Part shown: one piece after another, positions 34,117 to 43,406 of the stretch | Layout of the letters: each line of letters starts with the position of its first letter | Position numbering within the stretch: position 1 is the stretch's first letter | Origin: DAOMNN01 sp035443825 | GTDB taxonomy: Bacteria; Pseudomonadota; Gammaproteobacteria; Burkholderiales; Rhodocyclaceae | Length of the DNA: 44,509 bases | Assembly: GCA_035443825.1 (NCBI GenBank) | Contig: DAOMNN010000024.1 | Location: 1-44,509 of the forward strand | Direction: 5' to 3' | Notes under the pieces: model-generated | What the model saw: only the letters and a program-made list of their open reading frames with translations | The model's database searches: none | Told to the model about the DNA's origin: nothing | Translations under genes and position numbers: made by a program

Positions 34117-35505
34117 GTGAGGAGAGAAAATTGGCAACGATACGCCCTGAGTGCATTGGCCTGTGCCGTACTGGCAGCCACTGCGGGGGCGGCAGGTGCC
34201 CAGGATGCCACACGCCTGGGGCAGGATCTCACACCACTTGGCGGTGAAATGGCCGCCAACAGCGACGGCAGCATCCCCGAGTGGCAGGACGGCGGAGCAT
34301 TGCTGCCTGGCTGGAGCTACGGCAAGCCACGGGTCGAGTACTTCAAGTACAAGGACGACAAACCGCTCTTCACCATCGACGCATCGAACGCCGACCAGTA
34401 TGCGGACCGGCTCAGCGAGGGTCAGCTCGCACTGCTCAAGACCTTCAAGAACTACCGCATGGATGTCTATCCGAGCCGCCGACATTGCTCGGCCCCGGAC
34501 TTCGTCCTCGAAAATACGCGCAAGAACGTCGCCGACGGGAAGATCGGAGACGACGGATGGAGCCTCGTCGAGGCGACCGTTCCGGGCATTCCCTTCCCGC
34601 TGCCGCAAAGCGGCATCGAGGTGTTGTGGAACTCGAAGATGAAATACGCCGGCGTCGGCTTCAACATGCCCGCCCTGTGGATCATGCTCTCGCCGCGCGC
34701 AAGCGGCGGCGACTGGATCGAGGCCGGATCCTCCCAGGCCTATTACTATCCGTGGGGCAAGAAGGGCTCGCATCAGCTCAGCACGCTGCCGCCGGTCGAG
34801 TACTACACCTTCTTCGACTACAAGTCGCCCACCGCCCTCGCAGGCCAGGCCCTGATCGTGAGCACCCTGTTCAACCGGCCCGGCGATGTCTTCTATTACT
34901 TCCCCGGTCAGCGCCGGGTACGCCGCATGCCGAGCTACTCGCATGACGCGCCGCAGGTCGGGTTCGAAAACCAGTACACGCTCGACGAGCCGCGCGTATT
35001 CAACGGCACGCCCGACCGCTTCGACTGGCAACTGGTGGGCAAGCGCGAGATGTACATCGGCTACAACGCGTTCGGGATGTACAACCCCGACGCCGACCGC
35101 CGCCAGGTGGTAACGCCCGACGGCGTCGATTCCGCCGCAACGCGCTACGAGCTTCACCGGGTGTGGGTCGTCGAAGCAACGGTCAAGCAAGGCGTGAGGC
35201 ACCTCGCGCCCAAGCGTCGGTTCTTCTTCGACGAAGACTCCTGGTCGCTGATGGGTGCGGAAGACTACGACGCCCAGGGCAAGCTGTGGAAGGTGCGCGA
35301 AAGCTTCGTGATCCCGGTCGCCGAGACCCAGGCCTGCGACAACCCGGCTTTCGTCCAATACGACCTGAACTCCGGCAGGGTGCTGTTCGACCAGTCGAGC
35401 ATGGGCGCGGGCAAGGACATGAGCTGGTCCACGGAGCCTGACGATCCGAAGTACCGGGACGGCTTCTATACCCCGGAAAACCTGCGTTCGATCAGCGAAC
35501 GCTGA
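34117..35505 (+). CDS. DUF1329 periplasmic protein (LolA/LolB-like fold)
   Basis: A 462-residue exported protein of the DUF1329 family. I start at GTG 34117 (MRRENWQRYAL), with AGGAG at 34104-34108; an ATG frame start at 34048 lacks a signal peptide at its end. A Sec signal peptide ends at about residue 29 (AGAAGA-QDA). The mature part has family segments such as EWQDGGALLPGWSY, PGQRRVRRMPSY and a late EDSWSLMGAEDYDAQGKLWKVRE. DUF1329 proteins resemble lipoprotein carriers and nearly always sit next to DUF1302 genes. They often lie in gene sets for using hydrophobic compounds, but the exact function is not known. First gene of the envelope cluster. Confidence 0.86.
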   Translation: MRRENWQRYALSALACAVLAATAGAAGAQDATRLGQDLTPLGGEMAANSDGSIPEWQDGGALLPGWSYGKPRVEYFKYKDDKPLFTIDASNADQYADRLSEGQLALLKTFKNYRMDVYPSRRHCSAPDFVLENTRKNVADGKIGDDGWSLVEATVPGIPFPLPQSGIEVLWNSKMKYAGVGFNMPALWIMLSPRASGGDWIEAGSSQAYYYPWGKKGSHQLSTLPPVEYYTFFDYKSPTALAGQALIVSTLFNRPGDVFYYFPGQRRVRRMPSYSHDAPQVGFENQYTLDEPRVFNGTPDRFDWQLVGKREMYIGYNAFGMYNPDADRRQVVTPDGVDSAATRYELHRVWVVEATVKQGVRHLAPKRRFFFDEDSWSLMGAEDYDAQGKLWKVRESFVIPVAETQACDNPAFVQYDLNSGRVLFDQSSMGAGKDMSWSTEPDDPKYRDGFYTPENLRSISER

Positions 35506-35598
35506 CCGCGGGTCACTCCACTGGCCATCATTCGCACCAAGTCCGCCGCGGTGTGCGCAATTGCGGCATCGCGCGGAACCGAATCAAGGGGAAAGCTT

Positions 35599-37359
35599 GT
35601 GAATACCTATCTTAAGAGCACCTTGCGGGCACTCGTCATCGCGGGAATCTGCGTCCCCGCCGCCCATGCGTTCCAGTTCGAGAGCGGATCCGTCCAGGGC
35701 TCGCTCAACTCGACGCTCACGCTCGGTTTCGGCCAGCGCGTCGAAAAGCAGAGCTGCAGCCACCACGGCGACATCTCCACGAGTTGCGGCGCCAGAGCCA
35801 ACACCGCGGTGTGGGGCAACGCCGACGACGGCAATCTCAACTACGACAAGGGCGATTTCTTCACCGCCCATCTAAAGGGTTCGCATGAACTGCTGCTGTC
35901 GTTTCCCGACGACTGGCGCTTCATGGGACGGGTCGGCTGGCTGTACGATTTCAAGGCCGACGACACCGCGCGCACTCCGCTGAACGACACCTCCAAGCGC
36001 GTCGTGGGCCAATACGCACGACTCTACGACCTGTGGGTAAGCAAGGGTTTCGACATCGGCGAGCAGCGCGGGCGCGTGCGCCTCGGCAACCAGGTCGTGA
36101 GCTGGGGCGAGAGCCTGTTCATGCCCGGCGGCATCAACTCCAACGTCACCATGGACCTGCAGCGCCTGGCGTCACCAGGCATGCAGCTCAAGGAGGCCTA
36201 CCTGCCCTCGCCCATCCTGAGCGTGGCCGCCGGCCTCGGCCGTGGCGTCAACGTCGAGGCCTACTACCAGTTCAAGTGGGATCCGTACGAGTTCTGGCCT
36301 GCGGGCACATACTGGTCGCTGGCGGACACCTTCGACCGCGGCCGCGACAATCTGCTCTACTTCGCTCCCGACCCCGCGAGCCAGATTCGCGCCGATGGCG
36401 GGCGCGTCACCCGTGCGTCACTGGCGGCCAAGCGCCAGGAGATGATTGCCGACGGCACCGCCTTTCCGGTGCTGAAGGACAAGAAACCCGGCAACAGCGG
36501 CCAGTTCGGCTTGTCCGTCAAGTACCGCCCCGAGGGCATGGATGCCGACTTCGGCTTCTACTACCAGCGCTACCACGACAAGACGCCCAACGTCCAGTAC
36601 TGGAACCGCGACGTCAGCGGCACGCGCATGTACTACGAGAAGGATCGCGACCTCTTCGGCGTCAGCGTCAATACTTCGCTGGGCAACTGGGCTGTCGGCG
36701 CGGAACTCTCGTACCGGCCCAAGGATGCCGTGTCCACGAGCGTGTGCTTCAACATGGACGGCAGTGGCGACGGTCTCGAGTACGGCGTCGAGTGCAACGG
36801 CTCGATCGACAAGGAGCGCTATCAGTTGCACCTGACCGGGATCCTCAGCCTGACCCCGGGTGATCATGGCGCTTTCCTCGACCTGATCGGGGCGCAGACG
36901 GCAACCTTCCTCGGCGAAATCACGGCAATCGCGTATCCCGGCGTCCACAAGAACAAGGTCTGGACGCGCACCAAGAACGGTGTCACCTACCAGCAGATCC
37001 CGGCAGCAGGTGCGTGGACCTTTCTCGATGGTAGCGGCATGCCGTTCGGGGTCGGCGACAAGCTCTCCTGGGGCTACATGTTCGACTTCAGCCTGACCTA
37101 CGACAGCACCCTGATCCCCGGCTGGCAGGTCATCCCTGGCGTGTTCTTCTCGCACGCGGTCAAGGGCCACACGCCGAACTTCGCGGCGAACTGGGGCGAA
37201 GGCGCGAAGTCGGCGAACTTCTACGTGCTGTTCAACCGCAATCCGATGACCTGGCAGGCGGGGCTGAACTACACCCGCTTCTGGGGTGGCAAGTACTCGA
37301 CCAGCCAGCCGTATCGTGATCGGGACTTCATCGGCGGATTCATCTCGAGAAACTTCTGA
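35599..37359 (+). CDS. DUF1302 outer-membrane beta-barrel protein
   Basis: A 586-residue predicted outer-membrane porin-like protein of the DUF1302 family. GTG 35599 is preceded by AAGGGGAA, and the signal peptide (about 1-24) ends VPAAHA-FQF. The mature protein is rich in alternating, aromatic-flanked strands (for example GSLNSTLTLGFGQRVE, then VNVEAYYQFKWDPYEFWPAG) and ends in Phe (GGFISRNF), typical of BAM-inserted barrels. It follows the DUF1329 gene by 93 bp. By family context it may let hydrophobic substrates cross the outer membrane, which is inference. Confidence 0.86.
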   Translation: MNTYLKSTLRALVIAGICVPAAHAFQFESGSVQGSLNSTLTLGFGQRVEKQSCSHHGDISTSCGARANTAVWGNADDGNLNYDKGDFFTAHLKGSHELLLSFPDDWRFMGRVGWLYDFKADDTARTPLNDTSKRVVGQYARLYDLWVSKGFDIGEQRGRVRLGNQVVSWGESLFMPGGINSNVTMDLQRLASPGMQLKEAYLPSPILSVAAGLGRGVNVEAYYQFKWDPYEFWPAGTYWSLADTFDRGRDNLLYFAPDPASQIRADGGRVTRASLAAKRQEMIADGTAFPVLKDKKPGNSGQFGLSVKYRPEGMDADFGFYYQRYHDKTPNVQYWNRDVSGTRMYYEKDRDLFGVSVNTSLGNWAVGAELSYRPKDAVSTSVCFNMDGSGDGLEYGVECNGSIDKERYQLHLTGILSLTPGDHGAFLDLIGAQTATFLGEITAIAYPGVHKNKVWTRTKNGVTYQQIPAAGAWTFLDGSGMPFGVGDKLSWGYMFDFSLTYDSTLIPGWQVIPGVFFSHAVKGHTPNFAANWGEGAKSANFYVLFNRNPMTWQAGLNYTRFWGGKYSTSQPYRDRDFIGGFISRNF

Positions 37360-37372
37360 TAAAACGCCACAC

Positions 37373-37400
37373 CCCGGGGTCTGCACCCGCAGGCCCCGGG
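37373..37400 (+). other. Very stable intercistronic hairpin
   Basis: In the 80-bp space between DUF1302 and RND genes, CCCGGGGTCTGC (37373-37384), an ACCC loop and GCAGGCCCCGGG (37389-37400) form a 12-bp stem with a single G-T pair. No T-run follows, so it is not a standard terminator. It could shield the 3' end of the upstream message or lower expression of the RND gene. Confidence 0.6.
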
Positions 37401-37439
37401 CACCCTCGCCGCGACAGACCCCACCAGGCACCCGAAAGC

Positions 37440-39833
37440 ATGTCAAACCCGAACCGCGGCGGTGATGCCGACGCCTTCGTCACGAGAGCCCTGCGCCGAC
37501 TGGAAGACTTCTGCTTCCGGTTCCGCAATGCGATCCTGCTTGCCTTGATCGCATTCACTTTCGTGATGGGCTATTTCGCGCTGCAGTTGCGCATGGACGC
37601 CGGTTTCGAAAAACAGATGCCGGTCGGGCACGAATACATCGAGACCTTCAAGCAGTACCGCGACGATCTGCTCGGCGCGAACCGCCTCAACTTCGTCGTC
37701 AGAGTGCGCGAAGGCACGATCTGGACACCCGAGGCGCTGGAACGACTCTATGAGGTCACGCAGGCGGTCATCTTCCTGCCCAACGTCGACCGCCTCGGCG
37801 TGCAGTCGTTGTGGACGCCGAACTCCTACGTCAACGAAATCACCGAAGAAGGCTTTCGCGCCGACCCCCTGATCTCGGGCATGATCTCGCCGCAGAACCT
37901 GACGCCGGAGATCATCAGCGACATCCAGCGGGCTACCAACCTGGGCGGCTTCATCGGTACGCTCGTGTCGCGCGACCATGACAGTGCGATGATCGTTGCG
38001 GAACTGCTCGAAGAAGATCGCGACGGCAATCAGGTCGACTACGTCGCCTACAACGCGTTGCTCGAGGAACTGCGCAGCCGCTTCGAGGACGATGACTTCG
38101 AAATCCAGATCATCGGCTTCGCCAAGCAGGTGGGGGACATTGCCGACGGCGCCTCGGCGGTGCTCGAGTTCTGCATGATCGCACTGGTATTGACGGCACT
38201 TGCAGTGTACTGGTACTGCCACTCGGTCCGCCTGACGCTGCTGCCGATCGCGTGTTCGCTGGCCTCGCTCGTGTGGCAGTTCGGCACCTTGCGACTGCTT
38301 GGCTACGGCCTCGATCCGCTCGCAGTGTTGGTGCCCTTCCTGGTGTTTGCGATCGGTGTATCCCACGGCGTGCAGCAGATCAACTTCATCGTGCGCGAGC
38401 TCTCCCATGGCAAGAGCACGGAGGAGGCAGCGCGCGGGAGTTTCACCGGCCTGTTGATTCCGGGTGCCCTGGCACTGGTCACTGCCTTCGTGACCTTCAT
38501 CACGCTGATGCTGATCCCGATTCCGATGGTGCGCGAGTTGTCCATCACTGCCTCGCTCGGCGTCGGATACAAGATCATTACGAATCTGGTGATGCTGCCG
38601 CTGGCCGCGTCGCTGTTCACATTTACCAAGGAATATGCAGACAAGGCTGTCCTGAAGCGAGAACGCCGCTCCACCTGGCTGCGCCTGCTCGCGCGCCTGG
38701 CTGAACCGCGCAAGGCGGCAGTGGTCATCGCGGTCACGCTCGGCGTGCTCGTGCTTGCGATCTGGCAGAGCCACGATCGCGTCATCGGATCCGTGCAGCC
38801 GGGCGCCCCCGAACTCCGTGCGGAGGCGCGCTTCAATCGCGACGCGGTATCGATCGCGAACTCCTACGACACCGGTCTGGACTGGCTGTCGGTGATCTTC
38901 GAAGCGCCACCGGATGCGTGCGGCAACGTGACGGTCGGTCTCTATCAGGACCGATTCGTGAACGCATTGCAGCATTCCCCGGGGGTGATGTCGGCGCTGT
39001 CGTTCTCGGGACAGTTGCGCACGTACAACGAAGGCTACAACGAGGGCAACCCGAAGATGTGGGTGGTCCCGATCGATGTCCCCAACTACGCTTCGCTCGC
39101 AACCGAGATCGGTCGTGTACGCGGCTTCATGAACAAGGACTGCAGCATGACCGCCGTGCATCTGTTCCTGACCGATCACAAGGCGACCACGATCAACCGC
39201 ATCGTTGACGAAGTGAAGGCCTTTCGCGAAAGCGATACTGCCGAAGGCCTGAGCATCCGTCTAGCAGCCGGCAATGCGGGCGTGCTCGCGGCGGTAAACG
39301 AGGTCGTGCACGAGTCGGAACTCCCGATGATGCTGTACGTGTATGCTGCCATCATCATTCTGGTGGCCCTGATGTATCGTGACTTCCGTGCCGTCATCGC
39401 GTGCTGCCTGCCGCTCACCGTGGGCACCTTCATCGGCTACTGGTTCATGAAGGAACTGGAGATCGGCCTGACCGTGGCCACCCTGCCGGTGATGGTTCTG
39501 GCGGTCGGAATCGGCGTCGACTACGCCTACTACATCTACAACCGTCTCCAGCTTCACCTCGCGAACGGCGAGAACATCGTCAAATCTCTGGAGCACGCGA
39601 TTCTCGAGGTCGGCGTCGCGACCATATTCACTGCCATCACGCTGTCGATCGGGGTAGCCACCTGGATGTTCTCGGAACTCAAGTTCCAGGCAGACATGGG
39701 GAAACTTCTGGCCTTCATGTTCATGGTCAATATGGTGATGGCGATGACCGCACTGCCGGCATTCGCGGTGTGGCTCGAGCGACTATTCCCGCGCAAGGGT
39801 CCGGTGCGTGCTCCCGGCATCCTGGCCCATTGA
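37440..39833 (+). CDS. RND/MMPL-family transporter
   Basis: A 797-residue inner-membrane protein of the RND superfamily. It has the usual doubled plan: one membrane helix near 32-52, a large periplasmic loop (about 53-230), five helices (about 235-400), a further helix near 425, a second loop, then five helices (about 630-780). The helix set LPVMVLAVGIGVDYAYYIYNR and PFLVFAIGVSHGVQQINF is typical of the MMPL/HpnN-like subgroup that moves lipids or hydrophobic molecules. No membrane fusion protein or TolC-like gene lies nearby. The position next to DUF1329, DUF1302 and YCF48 genes repeats a set seen in many proteobacteria. The substrate is not known. Confidence 0.88.
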   Translation: MSNPNRGGDADAFVTRALRRLEDFCFRFRNAILLALIAFTFVMGYFALQLRMDAGFEKQMPVGHEYIETFKQYRDDLLGANRLNFVVRVREGTIWTPEALERLYEVTQAVIFLPNVDRLGVQSLWTPNSYVNEITEEGFRADPLISGMISPQNLTPEIISDIQRATNLGGFIGTLVSRDHDSAMIVAELLEEDRDGNQVDYVAYNALLEELRSRFEDDDFEIQIIGFAKQVGDIADGASAVLEFCMIALVLTALAVYWYCHSVRLTLLPIACSLASLVWQFGTLRLLGYGLDPLAVLVPFLVFAIGVSHGVQQINFIVRELSHGKSTEEAARGSFTGLLIPGALALVTAFVTFITLMLIPIPMVRELSITASLGVGYKIITNLVMLPLAASLFTFTKEYADKAVLKRERRSTWLRLLARLAEPRKAAVVIAVTLGVLVLAIWQSHDRVIGSVQPGAPELRAEARFNRDAVSIANSYDTGLDWLSVIFEAPPDACGNVTVGLYQDRFVNALQHSPGVMSALSFSGQLRTYNEGYNEGNPKMWVVPIDVPNYASLATEIGRVRGFMNKDCSMTAVHLFLTDHKATTINRIVDEVKAFRESDTAEGLSIRLAAGNAGVLAAVNEVVHESELPMMLYVYAAIIILVALMYRDFRAVIACCLPLTVGTFIGYWFMKELEIGLTVATLPVMVLAVGIGVDYAYYIYNRLQLHLANGENIVKSLEHAILEVGVATIFTAITLSIGVATWMFSELKFQADMGKLLAFMFMVNMVMAMTALPAFAVWLERLFPRKGPVRAPGILAH

Positions 39834-39843
39834 GCGCAGACGG

Positions 39844-40845
39844 ATGACGACCATCATGCCCATACCCTCGATGCTTCGCTTTACCCTCGCCTGCGGATTG
39901 ACGCTCGCACTCGGACTGATCTCGACCACCTGGCGGGCGCAGGCGGCAGACCTTGAGTCCGCGTTCGAAGTCCATCCGGCAACGATTTCGCCCTTCGCCA
40001 GCAAAAGCATGATGCTCGATGTCACCCGTGCCGGTGAGCGCATCGTCGCGGTCGGCGACCGTGGCGTCATCCTGCTTTCCGACGATGAGGGGCAGAGCTG
40101 GCGCCAGCCGGCCATGGTGCCCGTGAATGCCACGCTCAATGCCGTTTCGTTCGTGGATGAGCTTACCGGCTGGGCGGTCGGTCATTGGGGTGTCATTCTC
40201 AACACGGTCGATGGTGGCGAAACCTGGGTGCAGCAGCGAATAGATGCCAGTGAGGACCGGCCCCTCTTTTCCGTGCATTTTTCGGATGCCCGGAACGGCA
40301 TCGCGGTCGGCCTGTGGTCGTTGCTCCTGCGCACGAAAGACGGCGGCCAGACCTGGGAGGACGTCGCTCTGCACGCCCCTCCCGGCGATACCCGCGCCGA
40401 TCGGAACCTGATGCGGATTTTTGCTGACACCCGCGGCAACCTGTTCATCGTTGGCGAACGCGGCACGGTGCTGCGATCGACGGACAACGGGCACAGCTGG
40501 GATTACCGCGAAACCGGGTATCACGGATCGTTCTGGACAGGCATCGCGCTACCCGATGACACCCTGTTGATCGCCGGCCTGCGCGGGAGCCTGTATCGCA
40601 GCCTCGACAACGGTGACACCTGGGGTGCCGCTCAGAGCACAACTCAGAGTTCCATCACTGACATCGTGTCGCTCGAAAGCGGGGTTCTTGCCGTCGCGCT
40701 CGACGGTGTAAGCCTGGAAAGCGTCGATGGCGGCGCAAGTTTCGTTTCTCGCCAGCGAGATGACCGTGTTGCCCTGACAGCCGCAGCGCCACTCCGGGAC
40801 GGTCGAGCAATCATCTTCTCCCGCACCGGCGTTCTGGCCGACTGA
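39844..40845 (+). CDS. YCF48/BNR-repeat secreted protein
   Basis: A 333-residue exported beta-propeller protein. The signal peptide ends near residue 34 (RAQA-ADLES). About six repeats follow, of a pattern G-x-x-G, then S/R-x-D-x-G-x-S/T-W, for example GDRGVILLSDDEGQSW, GHWGVILNTVDGGETW, GERGTVLRSTDNGHSW and GLRGSLYRSLDNGDTW. This matches the YCF48/HCF136-type photosystem assembly-like fold, found in heterotrophs next to RND/DUF1329/DUF1302 genes. ATG 39844 is chosen because the next Met codons shorten the signal peptide and a longer frame overlaps the RND gene. It probably assists the neighbouring transporter; direct evidence is lacking. Confidence 0.83.
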   Translation: MTTIMPIPSMLRFTLACGLTLALGLISTTWRAQAADLESAFEVHPATISPFASKSMMLDVTRAGERIVAVGDRGVILLSDDEGQSWRQPAMVPVNATLNAVSFVDELTGWAVGHWGVILNTVDGGETWVQQRIDASEDRPLFSVHFSDARNGIAVGLWSLLLRTKDGGQTWEDVALHAPPGDTRADRNLMRIFADTRGNLFIVGERGTVLRSTDNGHSWDYRETGYHGSFWTGIALPDDTLLIAGLRGSLYRSLDNGDTWGAAQSTTQSSITDIVSLESGVLAVALDGVSLESVDGGASFVSRQRDDRVALTAAAPLRDGRAIIFSRTGVLAD

Positions 40846-40892
40846 CTCATTCATCACCGAACACTCCAATCACAGCCTCGCAAGGAGCCACC

Positions 40893-42317
40893 ATGCAAGC
40901 CTTCAACATGATCATCAACGGCGAACCGGTCAAAGCCCCGGAGACCTTCGGCGTCGTCAACCCCGCAACCGGCACGGTGTTTGCGCAGGTCCAGGCCGGC
41001 GATACATCGCATGTGGATCAGGCGGTCGCAGCCGCCCGGGCGGCCTTCCCAGCCTGGAGCCGCACGCCCGACGCCGAGCGCAAGCGCCTCATGCACGAGT
41101 TGGCAGCCGCGCTCGAGGCAAACATGCCGGAACTGATGGAGTTGGTGACCAAGGAAACGGGCAAGCCGCTAGGTGGACTCAATGGTGTCGGCTCCGGCAT
41201 GGAGGTGGGCGGGGCCATCGCCTGGACCCACGTGACCGCAGAACTCGATCTACCGATCGAAGTGATTCAGGACAACGAGGATGCACGCATCGAGGTACAC
41301 CGCAAACCGCTGGGCATCGTTGGCTCCATCACCCCGTGGAACTGGCCGCTCATGATCGCGATCTGGCACGTCGTGCCGGCACTGCGCGCGGGCAACACAG
41401 TCGTCATCAAGCCCGCCAGTGTCACGCCCGTGGCCACGGTGCGATTCGTGGAACTGGCCAACGCCATCCTTCCGCCCGGCGTGCTCAATATCGTCACCGG
41501 TGACAGTCGTGTCGGGACGGCCATCGCCAAGCACCCGGACATCAACAAGATCGTATTCACTGGCTCCACGCCGACCGGCAAGAACATCATGCAGAACGCA
41601 GCCGGGAACCTGAAGCGGCTCACGCTCGAACTCGGGGGCAACGACGCAGGCATCGTGCTCCCGGACATGGACCCGAAAACCGTCGCACCGAAGCTGTTCG
41701 GGGTCGGCTTCCACAATAACGGCCAGACCTGCGCATGTCTCAAGCGGCTTTATGTGCACGAAAGCATCTACGAGGAACTGTGCGCCGAACTCGCGCGCAT
41801 CGCCCGCGAAGCCGTCGTCGGTGACGGACTCGTCGAAGGCACACAGCTCGGCCCTATCCAGAACAAGGCACAACTCGACTACGTGCAGGAACTGGTCGAG
41901 GACGCCCGGGCAAACGGAGCGCGGATTCTCTCGGGCGGAAAAGTTCGTCCCGGCAACGGCTATTTCTACGAACCGACCATCATCGCCGATGCAACCGACG
42001 GCATGCGCGTCGTCAACGAAGAGCAGTTCGGCCCGGTCCTGCCGGTGATCAAATACTCGGGTATCGACGACGTCATCGCACGCGCCAACGACAGCGAGAA
42101 CGGACTCGGCGGGTCGATCTGGTCGAACGACAAGGCAAAGGCCGCGGAACTGGCATTGCGCCTCGAGTGCGGCACCGCCTGGATCAACGAACACGGCGCA
42201 ATCCAGCCCGACGCGCCCTTCGGCGGGGTGAAGCAATCGGGGATCGGCGTCGAGTTCGGTCGCTACGGCCTCGAGGAGTACACCTCCATTCAGACCCTGA
42301 AGATCATGAAGAATTGA
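40893..42317 (+). CDS. NAD(P)-dependent aldehyde dehydrogenase
   Basis: A 474-residue enzyme of the aldehyde dehydrogenase superfamily that oxidises an aldehyde to its acid. The catalytic thiol is C280 (NNGQTCACLKR) and the general base is E246 (LTLELGGNDAG). The cofactor-binding region has ITPWNWPL and FTGSTPTGKNI. AAGGAG just ahead of ATG 40893 is a good ribosome binding site. It is 47 bp behind the YCF48-like gene, so the last gene of the envelope cluster. Aldehydes released by QHNDH or by the flavin amine oxidase are natural candidates for its substrate; the exact chain length cannot be read from the sequence. Confidence 0.92.
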   Translation: MQAFNMIINGEPVKAPETFGVVNPATGTVFAQVQAGDTSHVDQAVAAARAAFPAWSRTPDAERKRLMHELAAALEANMPELMELVTKETGKPLGGLNGVGSGMEVGGAIAWTHVTAELDLPIEVIQDNEDARIEVHRKPLGIVGSITPWNWPLMIAIWHVVPALRAGNTVVIKPASVTPVATVRFVELANAILPPGVLNIVTGDSRVGTAIAKHPDINKIVFTGSTPTGKNIMQNAAGNLKRLTLELGGNDAGIVLPDMDPKTVAPKLFGVGFHNNGQTCACLKRLYVHESIYEELCAELARIAREAVVGDGLVEGTQLGPIQNKAQLDYVQELVEDARANGARILSGGKVRPGNGYFYEPTIIADATDGMRVVNEEQFGPVLPVIKYSGIDDVIARANDSENGLGGSIWSNDKAKAAELALRLECGTAWINEHGAIQPDAPFGGVKQSGIGVEFGRYGLEEYTSIQTLKIMKN

Positions 42318-42346
42318 CAAGCGCACGACAGGGATGCGGCCTCCTC

Positions 42347-42409
42347 CGGCTACTTCCTCGACTCTTCCGACTGCGAAGTAGCCGTTCGCGCCCCTTCGGG
42401 GGCGCTTTT
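42347..42409 (+). terminator. Double hairpin with factor-independent terminator after ALDH gene
   Basis: First, a perfect 10-bp inverted repeat CGGCTACTTC (42347-42356) and GAAGTAGCCG (42375-42384). Then GCGCCCC, a TTCG loop and GGGGCGC (42388-42405), followed by TTTT (42406-42409), a standard terminator. It closes the 34-42 kb transcript. The remaining bases to 42536 hold nothing I recognise. Confidence 0.85.
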
Positions 42410-42536
42410 CCGTTCAGGCGAGAACCGAAGCCGCGACGATCCCGTCGTGCCGCCTGGCCAGACACGGCACACCATGCAACACTGGTACGGGCGCGAGATC
42501 TGGATCCGGTCAGCAAGCCAAGCAGCGAGAATCGTC

Positions 42537-43406
42537 ATGAGACAGCCACAACTTGCACTCTGTCTGGTCCGCCCGGTCGGTTTCGACTGGGCGACGCAGG
42601 ACCACGCGACACGTCTGTCCAGATGGGAAACGATCGTGGCGGACGCGCAACTCGCCAAGTGGCTGTCGCATCTTTCTGTCACCCATCTGTACTTCGGCAG
42701 CGAGTTCTGTGAGCATCTGCTCCCTTCGAGGCATACCCTCCAGCTTGCAATGAGCGCCGCAAGCAACGCCGGCATCGAGTTCGTCCTCCAGACCCCGGTT
42801 GCCTCACCCACGGTCATTCGGCACCTGGAAGACCTGCTTCCGCTGCTTCCCGCCGAGTCGGAAATCGTGGTCAACGACTGGGGTGTCGCGCACCTTGTCC
42901 GCGAGCGTTTCCCGACCCTGCGCGGCATTGCCGGCCGGATCCTCTGTCGCATGATCAAGGATCCCCGCCTCCCCGGCTCCGATTGGGCGCCCCAGTGCAA
43001 GCCCGGATTCGACTCTCCACCCTTGCTCGGCCTGTTTCGCAGGCTCGGCCTCCAACGCATCGAAGTCGATGCTCCGATGTTCCCGACCCACGGCACCTTT
43101 GCGGGGCTGCCGCCCGCGACCGGGGTTCACCTGCCATTCTCCTATGTAGCGAAGGGTCGGATGTGCCGCATCGGATCCATGTCCATCACTGGCCCCGAGC
43201 GCTTTGCCGTCGGGCGCAAGTGCCGTAAGGAATGTCTGACACTCAGTGCCACGACGGAGCGCCCGGGCGCTGTCGACCAGCACGCTACATTCCACATCGG
43301 CAACACCGTTTTCAGCCGCCATTCCACTGCGATGCTGCAAGCGGTCATGCGCGCAGCCGAAGGCGGTGAAGTCGAACGCCTGATCGTCCCGGGAGAGCCT
43401 GCATGA
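42537..43406 (+). CDS. U32-family protein resembling UbiV
   Basis: A 289-residue protein of the U32 family. Its cysteines C58 (YFGSEFC), C210, C229 and C233 (C-x18-C-x3-C) line up by pattern with the [4Fe-4S] ligands of UbiV, the partner of UbiU in oxygen-independent ubiquinone hydroxylation. I start at ATG 42537 because the earlier frame lies in the gene-free space and does not resemble the family. It overlaps the next gene by the 4-base ATGA. No UbiT-like SCP2 gene is beside it and the order is V-like then U-like, so the pair may have another substrate. Old names call this family a peptidase; I would not rely on that. Confidence 0.75.
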   Translation: MRQPQLALCLVRPVGFDWATQDHATRLSRWETIVADAQLAKWLSHLSVTHLYFGSEFCEHLLPSRHTLQLAMSAASNAGIEFVLQTPVASPTVIRHLEDLLPLLPAESEIVVNDWGVAHLVRERFPTLRGIAGRILCRMIKDPRLPGSDWAPQCKPGFDSPPLLGLFRRLGLQRIEVDAPMFPTHGTFAGLPPATGVHLPFSYVAKGRMCRIGSMSITGPERFAVGRKCRKECLTLSATTERPGAVDQHATFHIGNTVFSRHSTAMLQAVMRAAEGGEVERLIVPGEPA

